A stretch of 14,065 bases of DNA, taken from assembly GCA_041569895.1 (NCBI GenBank), contig JBFFXF010000194.1, forward strand, positions 1-14,065, written 5' to 3'. This stretch comes from JBFFXF01 sp041569895. GTDB lineage: Bacteria > Planctomycetota > UBA8108 > JACQVS01. The notes under the pieces were generated by a model. That model worked only from the letters and a program-made list of their open reading frames with translations, made no database searches and was not told the origin of the DNA. Of the stretch, positions 6,179-13,050 are shown in pieces (position 1 is the first letter of the stretch; every line of letters starts with the position of its first letter). A program made the position numbers and the translations under genes.

Positions 6179-8362
6179 ATGCACGTCCTCGATATCGCCG
6201 TTCTCGCCGCATACTTCCTCGTGATGATCGGCATCGGCGTGTACAGCGCGCGGCGGATCCACGCGCAAGAGGACTTCTTCATGGGCGGGCGGTCGTTCGG
6301 CAAGCTCCTCCAGACGTTCGCCGCCTTCGGCGCGGGCACGGGCTCGAGCGATCCGGTCAACACCGGCCGTACGACCTTCACGAGCGGCATGAGCGGCATG
6401 TGGAGCGTCATGTACTGGCTCTTCGTGACGCCGTTCTACTGGATCACGGGCGTGTGGTACCGGCGCATGCGCCACCTGACGCTCGGCGACTGGTTCGTCG
6501 AGCGCTACGAGTCGCGCTCGATGGGCGCGGCGTACGCGGTCTTCGGCATCCTCTTCCAGATCGTTTACGGGTCGATGCTCTTCTCGGCGATCGGCAAGGT
6601 CGCGGCGCCGATTCTCGAGATGACGCACTTTCAGTTGTTCGGTCAGACCTATCCGATCGAGAACCTGCTCGTGCCGGTGATCGGCATCGTCGTGCTGATC
6701 TACGGCATCGCGGGCGGTCTGAGAGCGGCCTACTTCACCGACCTGATCCAGGGGATGGCGATCATCCTGCTGTCGATCCTGCTCATTCCCTTCGGGCTCG
6801 ACGCGCTGGTGGAGAAGTTCGGGTCGGAGGGCGACGGCCTGATGGCGGGCTTCCGCATCATCCACGAGCAGCTCCCCGAGGAGCACTTCGCCATCGTCGG
6901 GTCGGCAAGCTCGAGCGAGTTCCCGCTCCACCGCATCGTCGCCGTGGTGATCATCAATCTGATCGGCGTCGTCGTGCAGCCTCACTTCATCGCCACCGGC
7001 GGCGGCTCGGCGAAGAACGAGACCAGCGCGCGCGTCGGGCTCGTCGTCGGCAACTTCCTGAAGCGCTTCTGCACCGTCGGCTGGGTGCTCACCGCGCTCA
7101 TCGCCCTGGCCCTCTACGCCGACCACCCGGAGCTCGCCGACGACCCCGACAAGACATGGGGCGTCGCCTCGCGGGAGCTCCTCTCCCCCGGGCTGCGAGG
7201 GCTGATGCTCGCCTGCCTCCTGGCGGCGCTGATGAGCTCGATCGACGCCTACATGATCGTCGGCTCCGGTCTCGTGGTGCGGAACATCTACGCGGTATTC
7301 GTCCCCAACGCCACCGAGGCCCGCTATGTGCTGGTGGCGCGGATGACCGGCGTCATCATCGTCGGTGGCGCGGTGCTCGTCTCGCTGAAGATGATGGACG
7401 TCTTCGAGCAGCTCCAGCTCACCTGGATCGTGCCGGTCCTCTTCGCGGCCGTCTTCTGGGTCGGCATGTACTGGCGTCGCGCCACCGCCGCGGCCGCGTG
7501 GGCGACGATCGCCTTCTGTGCCCTGACGTTCTTCGTGCTGCCGGTCATCATCCCGCTGCTCTTTTCCGGACTGCGTGACCTGGGGACGTACCACACGACG
7601 AACCGCGTCGTCGTCACGCGGGTCACCCGACCGGCGGTTCCCTCCGACGTGGCGCGGCGCAAGGCGCGAATCGCGCTCTGGGAGCAGGCGAACGCGCTCG
7701 AGGACCCCGCCGCCCGCGGGGAGGCCCTCGCGCGTGTCGGAGAGCGCCCGCAGCCGCTCGGACTCGGCGACCCGATCACGGAGACCACCACCGAGGGAGG
7801 CCGCTCGGTCTTCTGGTCCGGCGGCGTCCATCCGGTCGACGAGCAGGGGAATCGTCTGCAGGGAGTCGAGCGAAAGCCGGTCGGCGATCCGGAGCGGGTC
7901 GACGAGCGCACCGAGCGAATCGTCATGGCTCACGACGCGAACGTCCGGTTGCGTGGCTTCGGTGACTTCCAGCTCGACTTCCTGCTCTACCAGTGGATCG
8001 GCGTCGACCTCTGGCGAAAGTCGAGTGCGACGCTCGCGACTCTCGAGCTGCCCCCGAAGATCATCGGGCCGTTCGTGATCATGATCCTCGTCAGCCTGTT
8101 CACGCGGCGGAACAGCCGCGAGGGGCTGGACCGCTACTACTCAAAGATGAAGACGCCCGTGCACCCGGATCCGGCGACCGACCGCTACAACCTCGAGGAG
8201 GCGCTCACCGACCTCGACCGCATCGAGAAGCGAAAGCTCTTCCCCGGATCCGACCTCGAGTTCCAGCGCCCGACGACGACCGACATGATCGGCTTCGGCG
8301 TGTGCGTCGCCGCGTGCTTCGGGATCATCGGGCTGGCGGCGCTGGTGGCGTCGATCGGCTGA
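6179..8362 (+). CDS. Sodium:solute symporter (SSS family) with a long hydrophilic insertion
   Basis: A 727-residue inner-membrane transporter that uses the sodium gradient to bring in solutes such as sugars or organic acids. The start is ATG 6179, with GGAG at 6168-6171; an earlier in-frame ATG at 6089 would put a non-hydrophobic 30-residue tail in front and is unlikely. Family features: first helix LDIAVLAAYFLVMIGIGVYSA, then EDFFMGGRSFG, GLRAAYFTDLIQG, and LRGLMLACLLAALMSSIDAY with the Ser pair expected near the second sodium site. Typical members have 450-600 residues. Here a charged segment of about 150 residues (roughly 470-620) lies between late helices, before PPKIIGPFVIMILVSLF. The last helix is at the C-terminus (DMIGFGVCVAACFGIIGLAAL). 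Nearby catabolic genes suggest a sugar or sugar-acid substrate, by context only. Confidence 0.88.
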   Translation: MHVLDIAVLAAYFLVMIGIGVYSARRIHAQEDFFMGGRSFGKLLQTFAAFGAGTGSSDPVNTGRTTFTSGMSGMWSVMYWLFVTPFYWITGVWYRRMRHLTLGDWFVERYESRSMGAAYAVFGILFQIVYGSMLFSAIGKVAAPILEMTHFQLFGQTYPIENLLVPVIGIVVLIYGIAGGLRAAYFTDLIQGMAIILLSILLIPFGLDALVEKFGSEGDGLMAGFRIIHEQLPEEHFAIVGSASSSEFPLHRIVAVVIINLIGVVVQPHFIATGGGSAKNETSARVGLVVGNFLKRFCTVGWVLTALIALALYADHPELADDPDKTWGVASRELLSPGLRGLMLACLLAALMSSIDAYMIVGSGLVVRNIYAVFVPNATEARYVLVARMTGVIIVGGAVLVSLKMMDVFEQLQLTWIVPVLFAAVFWVGMYWRRATAAAAWATIAFCALTFFVLPVIIPLLFSGLRDLGTYHTTNRVVVTRVTRPAVPSDVARRKARIALWEQANALEDPAARGEALARVGERPQPLGLGDPITETTTEGGRSVFWSGGVHPVDEQGNRLQGVERKPVGDPERVDERTERIVMAHDANVRLRGFGDFQLDFLLYQWIGVDLWRKSSATLATLELPPKIIGPFVIMILVSLFTRRNSREGLDRYYSKMKTPVHPDPATDRYNLEEALTDLDRIEKRKLFPGSDLEFQRPTTTDMIGFGVCVAACFGIIGLAALVASIG

Positions 8363-8447
8363 CCGGGACGCCGCGCGCGACAACGGGTCGCTGCCTTTTT
8401 CGAGGCGACTGCTCCAGCGCCAGCGCCACCGCGCCAACATCACTGCC

Positions 8448-9287
8448 TCAGCGCGTGATGCGCTCGAGCGCCTCTCGCGCCGCCGCTCTCACGCCGGCAT
8501 CGGGGTCCTCGAGGCGCGCCTCGAGCTGCGGGCGCGCCACGCCGGCCAGGCCCCCCGCCCGTCCGAGCGCCACCGCGGCGAAGAGGCGCACGTCGCTCGA
8601 GTCATCCTCGAGCGCGGCGATCAGCCGCGGCACGCCGGCGGAGCCGATGCGACCGAGCGTCAGGAGCGCGCGAACCCCGAGCGCCGGGTCGTCGCACGCG
8701 TGCTCGAGGACCGGCACGGCCGACGAGGCGGCCCCGCCGATCAGCCCGAGACACTCGATGGCGGCGGCGCGCAGGTTCTCCGACGCGGCGCGATCCGCGA
8801 CGACGCTCTCGAGGCCGCGCACGACACCGTCCGTCCTGCGCCCGACAAGCGCCAGCCGCTCGAGGCGCCACGGATCGACCGCGAGCGCCCGGCGGACGAG
8901 GTCGTTGGAATGGTCCGGCGACGGCTCGACCGAGAGCAGGATCTCGAGGGCCCGGGTGCGCACGCCGGCATCGAGGTCCTCGACCGCCGCGAGGAGGTGC
9001 GACGACGCCTCGCTCGAGCCGAGCGCGACGAGCTGCGCCACCGCCCGCCACCGCTCGAGCGTGTCGCCGGGGATGTCGAGCCACTGGAGGTACCACTCCT
9101 CGGCGACGTCCCGCGCGGCGCCCCCACGAGCGGCGAGCTGGGCCACGGCGTTCCATCGCTCCTCCGGCGCCTCGCGTTCGATCGCCCGGCGATACCACGC
9201 GCGCGCGAGCGGTCGCTCGAGGCTCATCAGGACGACCGCCACGGCGACGGCGCCGAGCGCGAGCGGCCATCGACCTCCACGCTTCAC
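8448..9287 (-). CDS. Membrane-anchored HEAT-repeat protein
   Basis: The protein has 279 residues. The N-terminus (about residues 8-22, PLALGAVAVAVVLMS) is a single hydrophobic segment after a basic MKRGGR, so it is a signal anchor or an uncleaved signal. The rest is a chain of alpha-helical repeats of about 30 residues with the HEAT pattern, for example DLDAGVRTRALEIL, DDPALGVRALLTLGRIG, DDSSDVRLFAAVALGRAG and DPDAGVRAAAREALERI. Such proteins are scaffolds for protein contacts; no enzyme activity is implied. The start is GTG at 9287, 10 nt after the stop codon of the upstream lactonase gene, so the two are very likely co-transcribed. The gene converges on the symporter gene; the 85 nt between them hold only a weak 5-bp stem (GTCGC/GCGAC) around a T-run. 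Confidence 0.8.
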   Translation of the reverse strand: MKRGGRWPLALGAVAVAVVLMSLERPLARAWYRRAIEREAPEERWNAVAQLAARGGAARDVAEEWYLQWLDIPGDTLERWRAVAQLVALGSSEASSHLLAAVEDLDAGVRTRALEILLSVEPSPDHSNDLVRRALAVDPWRLERLALVGRRTDGVVRGLESVVADRAASENLRAAAIECLGLIGGAASSAVPVLEHACDDPALGVRALLTLGRIGSAGVPRLIAALEDDSSDVRLFAAVALGRAGGLAGVARPQLEARLEDPDAGVRAAAREALERITR

Positions 9288-9297
9288 CGCTCGATCC

Positions 9298-10257
9298 TCA
9301 TCGCTCGAACTTCGGGTACGCCACCTGACCCGCGATGGCGACGCGCGTCGTGTAGACGGTCTTCCCGGCGGTGATGTACAGCGTCTTGCCGTCCCGCCCG
9401 CCGAAGGCGAGGTTCGTGATGACGTCCTCGTGGATCGGTATGCGACCGAGAAGCTTGCCCGCGGGCGTCATGACGTACACGCCCGGCGGCACGTCACCGG
9501 TCTCGTGCTCGTGACGCGGGGTCATGATCCCGGCCGCGACCCAGAGGTTTCCGGCGACATCGAGTCGCATGCCGTCGCCCCCGCGGCCGGGAGCGAAGTC
9601 GAAGACCAGGCGCTGGTTCAACGGATTGCCGCTGTCGTCGAGATCGAACGCCCAGACCTTGCGGTTGCCTCCCTTGACCGGGCAGCTGTCGATCAGGTAG
9701 AGCCGGCGCGAGTCCTGCGTCACGGCGATGCCGTTGGGGCGCTGGATCGCCGGCTGCTCGATGACGCGCTTCACCGTACCGTCGGGATCGATCCGGTAGA
9801 CCCCCTCGATCTCCATCTCCATGATCGAGCGGTCGTCGTAGCAGGGGTCGGTGAAGTAGATGCGGCCCTCGCCGTCGACGCAGATGTCGTTCGGCGAGTT
9901 GTATCGCACGCCGTCGTACGAGTCGGTGATCACCGTGTACTCGCCCGTGCGGAGGTCGGTTCGGGTCACGCGACGCCCCCCGCCAGGCCCGAACTCCGCG
10001 CCCTCGCAATGATAGAGCCGACCCTCGCGGTCGAAGGTCTGACCGTTGGTGCGGTGGCTGGGCTCGCGGAACACGCCGAGCGTCCCGTCCTCGGCGCGCT
10101 CGAGGATCCGGTTGTTGAGGATGTCGGAGAAGTAGAGGCGCCCGTCCTCGTCGACGGCCGGCCCCTCGGTGAAGGCGAGGGACGTCGCCGCCCGCGCTCG
10201 CTCGACGCCGTCCGGAAGCGCCAGACGGGCGACCGCGTCCTTGATGCCGCTGCTCAT
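9298..10257 (-). CDS. SMP-30/gluconolactonase family lactonase
   Basis: A 319-residue six-bladed propeller that hydrolyses sugar lactones with a bound divalent metal. Family positions are all present: E31 in FTEGPAV, N123 in NSPNDICVD, N175 in RPNGIAV and D228 in GGDGMRLD; FTDPCY after the second motif is also typical. The start is ATG 10257, chosen because GAGGGAG lies about 9 nt upstream and the conserved domain begins soon after it; the frame is open to 10416 but that part has no family likeness. There is no signal peptide, so this copy should be cytoplasmic, unlike the lipoprotein copy at 1008-2120. It heads a two-gene unit with the HEAT protein and is divergent from the isomerase-like gene, 107 nt away. 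The true substrate lactone is unknown. Confidence 0.9.
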   Translation of the reverse strand: MSSGIKDAVARLALPDGVERARAATSLAFTEGPAVDEDGRLYFSDILNNRILERAEDGTLGVFREPSHRTNGQTFDREGRLYHCEGAEFGPGGGRRVTRTDLRTGEYTVITDSYDGVRYNSPNDICVDGEGRIYFTDPCYDDRSIMEMEIEGVYRIDPDGTVKRVIEQPAIQRPNGIAVTQDSRRLYLIDSCPVKGGNRKVWAFDLDDSGNPLNQRLVFDFAPGRGGDGMRLDVAGNLWVAAGIMTPRHEHETGDVPPGVYVMTPAGKLLGRIPIHEDVITNLAFGGRDGKTLYITAGKTVYTTRVAIAGQVAYPKFER

Positions 10258-10364
10258 GAGATCGTTCTCCCTCTGCGAGACACTCGCCAGGATAGCGGGT
10301 GGCGTTGCATTCCTCCACAGGTCGACGAGAATGGCGTTCGCGGCGTCCCGGACGGAGATCGACG

Positions 10365-11189
10365 ATGAAGCTCTCTCTTTCCGTGCGAATCGCGGAGTCC
10401 TTCTCGGACAAGACACGGGTGACGATGTCCCTCGACGAGCTCGTCGAGCTGGCCCGCTCGCTCGGCTTCGAGGCGCTCTGCATGCGCGCGTCGCTCGCCG
10501 GCGTCCACACGTCCCGCGAGGAGCTCGAGGCGATGGCCTCGAAGATCCGTGCCGCCGGCCTGGCGGTCTCGATGGTGACCGGCGACTTCGCCGTGCCGCG
10601 AAACGACGAGCACGGTCCGGCCGGGTTGCGGAAGATCACCCCCTACCTCGACCTCGCCGAGCTCTTCGGCGCCGATCTGATCCGCGTGTGCATGAAGGTC
10701 GACGACGACATCGCGGCGGCCCGGCGAGCCGCGGACGAGGCGGCCGAGCGAGGCATCCGGCTCGCTCACCAGTCGCACACCGCGAGCCTCTTCGAGACGG
10801 TCGAGGGAAGCGTCCGCGTGCTGCGCGCCGTCGACCGCGCCAACTTCGGGCTGATCTACGAGCCGGCCAACTGGATGATCAGCGGCCAGGATTACGTCGC
10901 GGCGGTGCGGACGATCGAGCCGTGGCTGGTGAACGTCTACGTCCAGAACCACAGCCTCTCGGGCGCCGGCCAGGACAGCGTCGAGACCTGGACGCGCGGC
11001 CGCGTGCCGCTCCGGCACATCGGCATCTGGGAGTCGGGCGGCGTGCTCTACGACGACGTCATGCGCGCCCTGCGCGACGTCGGCTACGGCTCCTATGTCA
11101 CGGTCCACCAGGCGTTTGCGGGGGTGATGCCGGCCGCGGAGGCGGCGCGACGGTCACGGGACTGGCTGGCCCCGCGGCTCGGTGACTGA
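10365..11189 (+). CDS. Sugar phosphate isomerase/epimerase-like TIM-barrel protein
   Basis: The 274-residue protein starts at ATG 10365, with GGAG at 10354-10357, 7 nt upstream. It has the xylose isomerase-like TIM-barrel pattern (AP endonuclease 2 superfamily): LDELVELARSLGFEALCMR, LRKITPYLDLAELFGADLIRV, AERGIRLAHQSHTASLFET, FGLIYEPANW and LVNVYVQNHS. In this superfamily four acidic or His residues bind a metal and the enzymes interconvert or epimerise keto-sugars. Here the expected ligand places read HQSH (135-138), E166, NH (195-196) and H248, richer in His and poorer in Glu/Asp than usual. The protein may use a different metal set or be non-classical. It is divergent from the cytoplasmic lactonase, which supports a shared role in sugar metabolism. 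No signal peptide is present. Confidence 0.8.
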   Translation: MKLSLSVRIAESFSDKTRVTMSLDELVELARSLGFEALCMRASLAGVHTSREELEAMASKIRAAGLAVSMVTGDFAVPRNDEHGPAGLRKITPYLDLAELFGADLIRVCMKVDDDIAAARRAADEAAERGIRLAHQSHTASLFETVEGSVRVLRAVDRANFGLIYEPANWMISGQDYVAAVRTIEPWLVNVYVQNHSLSGAGQDSVETWTRGRVPLRHIGIWESGGVLYDDVMRALRDVGYGSYVTVHQAFAGVMPAAEAARRSRDWLAPRLGD

Positions 11190-11245
11190 CCGGCGGCGCG
11201 GAGTGAATTGACGGCGGGGCCGTCACGTCCCACCATCATCGCATG

Positions 11246-11266
11246 AGAGCCCGGGGGCCGGGCTCT
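11246..11266 (+). terminator. Strong GC stem-loop between the isomerase-like gene and the next gene
   Basis: AGAGCCCGG (11246-11254) and CCGGGCTCT (11258-11266) form a perfect 9-bp stem with a GGG loop, 57 nt after the stop at 11189 and 26 nt before the next ATG. There is no clear T-run after it, only TCGCCTCTTCC. It may end transcription of the isomerase-like gene or structure the leader of the next gene. Confidence 0.4.
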
Positions 11267-11291
11267 TCGCCTCTTCCACTGGAGTCGAACG

Positions 11292-12065
11292 ATGGTCATG
11301 TCCGAGTGTTCGAGTCGCCTGCGCGGTCGACTGGTCGTCACGGTCCTGCTTCTCGTGCTGACGTCGACGGCCGTCGTCGACGCGGCGAGCTCCCAGCGCC
11401 GCACTGCCCGACGGCTCGACCGGGCTCTGATCCACGCCGACAAGGCGATCATCCAGCTCGGACTCGAGCGCGTGCGGGGGACGCGCAGGCAGCTCCTGCG
11501 GGCGCGCAAGCGCATCCGGCGAAACCTCGACGACCCCGACATCGCCGCGGCGGACGCGGACCTCGCGGCGGCGGTCGACGTCGTCCGCTCACCGGGGTTC
11601 TCGCCGCCCGACGACGGGCCGGCGGTCGCCGCGATGGCCGACGCGGCCGCGGTGCGCATCCTCAACTCGGCGACCTTCCTGGACACGCACGAGGACGGCA
11701 TCGTCTACCTCGGCCGCACCGGGAAGTTCCGGCGCTATCGGTTCACGCTGCGGGAGTTCTTCCCCCTGGGAGTCTCCGGGCCGTTCGAGATCCTCCGACT
11801 CGAGCCGGTCGGCGCATCAATCGTCATCGACGACATCCGCGTGTTCTTCGAGCCGGGAGACGTCGTCGATTTCCAGCGCAAGCGGGCCATCGACCGGGTC
11901 CGAAAGGGCGACCGGCGCCGCTTCGAGCTCGTCGGCCGCTTCGTCGACTTCCTCCTGATCGACGCCTTCTCGGACGACGTCGAGGACCGCGCCCGACTGA
12001 AATTCTGGGGCTTTCTCGACGCGGCGGCGCTGCAGGCCATGCGGGAAAACCTGGAGACCCGCTGA
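11292..12065 (+). CDS. Secreted protein of unknown function
   Basis: I do not recognise this 257-residue protein. The start is ATG 11292, with GGAG at 11281-11284, 7 nt upstream; ATG 11298 is an alternative. A signal peptide is clear: basic RLRGRL, then VVTVLLLVLTSTAVVDA, with probable cleavage near residue 31. The next part (about 35-75) is Arg-rich and probably helical (RRTARRLDRALIHADKAIIQ, RRQLLRARKRIRRN). The second half (about 115-250) is more mixed, with several beta-like stretches (GIVYLGRTGKFRRYRF, GASIVIDDIRVFFEPGDVVDF). No cysteine pairs, catalytic motif or known domain stands out. The final codons and stop run straight into a 7-bp tandem repeat whose unit (GAGACC) also occurs within the last codons (ENLETR). 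No operon partner is evident. Confidence 0.7.
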   Translation: MVMSECSSRLRGRLVVTVLLLVLTSTAVVDAASSQRRTARRLDRALIHADKAIIQLGLERVRGTRRQLLRARKRIRRNLDDPDIAAADADLAAAVDVVRSPGFSPPDDGPAVAAMADAAAVRILNSATFLDTHEDGIVYLGRTGKFRRYRFTLREFFPLGVSGPFEILRLEPVGASIVIDDIRVFFEPGDVVDFQRKRAIDRVRKGDRRRFELVGRFVDFLLIDAFSDDVEDRARLKFWGFLDAAALQAMRENLETR

Positions 12066-12119
12066 GACCGGAGACCGGAGACCGGAGACCAGAGATCAGA
12101 GATCAGAGGTCAGAGGCCA
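12064..12119. repeat. Module D: eight 7-bp tandem units overlapping a stop codon
   Basis: Units are GAGACCG three times, then GAGACCA, GAGATCA twice, GAGGTCA and GAGGCCA, each 7 bp. The first unit begins inside the TGA stop (12063-12065) of the secreted-protein gene. A related GAGACCC at 12054-12060 lies in its last codons. Units change gradually along the array, a sign of unit-by-unit duplication and decay. Confidence 0.85.
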
Positions 12120-12425
12120 GACGACCGAGTCCGAATCGGTCATCGGAGTCGGCATCGGTCATCGGAATCGGTCATCGGAGTCGGAGTCGGAGTCGGTATC
12201 GGCCATCCGTATCGGAGTCGGTCATCGGACTCCGATACCAGAGCCCTCGAGGACGGGAACGGGCACGGGCACGGGAACGGGCACGGGCACGGGAACGGGC
12301 ACGGGAACGGGTACGGGAACGGGTACGGGTACGGGTACGGGTACGGGTACGTTTTTGCAACGTTGGAGTCGGAATCGGAATCGGAATCGGTGTCGGAATC
12401 GGTCATCGGTCTCGGTATCGGCCGA
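12120..12425. repeat. Module C copy 2: compound hexamer repeat with 16-unit GGGNAC core
   Basis: This inverted copy of 2200-2380 has a tract of (A/G)TCGG-type hexamers (about 12120-12235), the palindrome CCTCGAGG (12245-12252), sixteen perfect hexamers GGGAAC, GGGCAC or GGGTAC (12255-12350), the border GTTTTTGCAACG (12351-12362) and a second CGGAAT-type hexamer tract to about 12420. Variants are ordered: the AAC and CAC units at the CCTCGAGG side, the TAC units at the other. Sixteen GGG runs with 3-nt loops on the plus strand fit the G-quadruplex rule. With module D it fills the 391-nt gap 12066-12456; I see no gene there. Confidence 0.9.
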
Positions 12426-12456
12426 GGGATTGTCGGCGACGCCCCGGGGCGTTACC

Positions 12457-13032
12457 ATGCGCCGCGGCATGTACGACTGGGAACGGTTTCGCAGGGAAAA
12501 GCTCGAGGGCATGCGGGATGGGTGCCGCACGATTCTCGACTTCGGGCGTTCGGCGCGGAGCGACGCGGAGCTCTTCGAGCGGAACACCTACGTCACGTGC
12601 GATTTCGATCCGACGACCGAGCCCGACATCGTCGCGGACATCTGCCATCTCCACATGGTCGAGTCGGGCTCGTACGACGGCGTGATCTGCATCTCGATCC
12701 TCGAGCATGTCTATGACCCGTTTCAGGCCGTGCGCGAGATCCACCGCGTCCTCAAGCCGGGCGGCTCGCTCTTCGGCTACGTGCCGTTCCTGTACGGGTA
12801 CCACGCGCAGCCCGATCACTACGAGGACTACTATCGCTTCACCGAGGAGGGCGTCCGGTACCTGCTGCGGGACTTCGCGAGCGTCGAGACGAGCCCGGTG
12901 CGCGGCAACGTCATGACTCTCCTCAACCTCCTTCCGGGACGGCTGGCGAAGATCCAGCACTGCTTCCACTGGGCCGACCGCTTCTTCAGCGGCCGGCAGG
13001 TGAGCGGATTCAACTTCTTCGCGGTCAAGTAG
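12457..13032 (+). CDS. Class I SAM-dependent methyltransferase, small, with degenerate motif I
   Basis: The 191-residue protein is short for the family. It shows YDGVICISILEHVYDP (residues 73-88) and IHRVLKPGGSLFGYVPF (95-111), the usual motif II/III region of methyltransferase type 11 proteins, then YHAQPDHYEDYYRFTEEGVRYL, which resembles methyltransferases near polysaccharide or glycan genes. The SAM loop reads ILDFGRSARSD (26-36) where the family normally has a Gly-x-Gly turn; only the first Gly remains. An acidic residue after strand 2 is present (CDFD). The start is uncertain: ATG 12457 or ATG 12469, neither with a strong ribosome site, because the repeat module C ends only about 30 nt upstream. 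The frame is open further back into the repeat, but that part is repeat-derived. The hydroxyacid dehydrogenase gene follows after 18 nt, so the two are probably co-transcribed. Confidence 0.8.
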   Translation: MRRGMYDWERFRREKLEGMRDGCRTILDFGRSARSDAELFERNTYVTCDFDPTTEPDIVADICHLHMVESGSYDGVICISILEHVYDPFQAVREIHRVLKPGGSLFGYVPFLYGYHAQPDHYEDYYRFTEEGVRYLLRDFASVETSPVRGNVMTLLNLLPGRLAKIQHCFHWADRFFSGRQVSGFNFFAVK

Positions 13033-13050
13033 CGAATCGAGGAAGGGGCG

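Noticed and set aside
5963..7933. 656-residue minus-strand frame opposite the symporter gene
   Set aside because: It is highly charged, His/Asp/Arg-rich and mirrors the symporter codons. It ends in the repeat-derived peptide MRKAGNSGRQE.
8363..8447. Possible bidirectional terminator between the convergent symporter and HEAT genes
   Set aside because: Only a 5-bp stem (GTCGC/GCGAC) around a T-run can be drawn. This is too weak to list as a feature.
10258..10364. Promoter for the isomerase-like gene (TTGCAT at 10305 with GAGAAT at 10327)
   Set aside because: Matches are 3 of 6 and 4 of 6 to consensus, which is expected by chance. A promoter probably exists in this divergent gap but cannot be located by eye.
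7993..10368. 791-residue open frame on the plus strand opposite the HEAT and lactonase genes
   Set aside because: It is antisense to two well-supported genes with family motifs. Its composition is Arg/Ser/Ala-rich and no motif is recognisable.
12140..12406. Small frames encoding YPYPYPFP, RTRTRT or VPVPVP repeats
   Set aside because: They are direct translations of the hexamer arrays in module C. Any frame through a 6-bp repeat stays open, so openness is no evidence of coding.
12064..12425. Possible CRISPR array
   Set aside because: Repeat units are 6-7 bp, contiguous and without unique spacers, and no cas genes are near.
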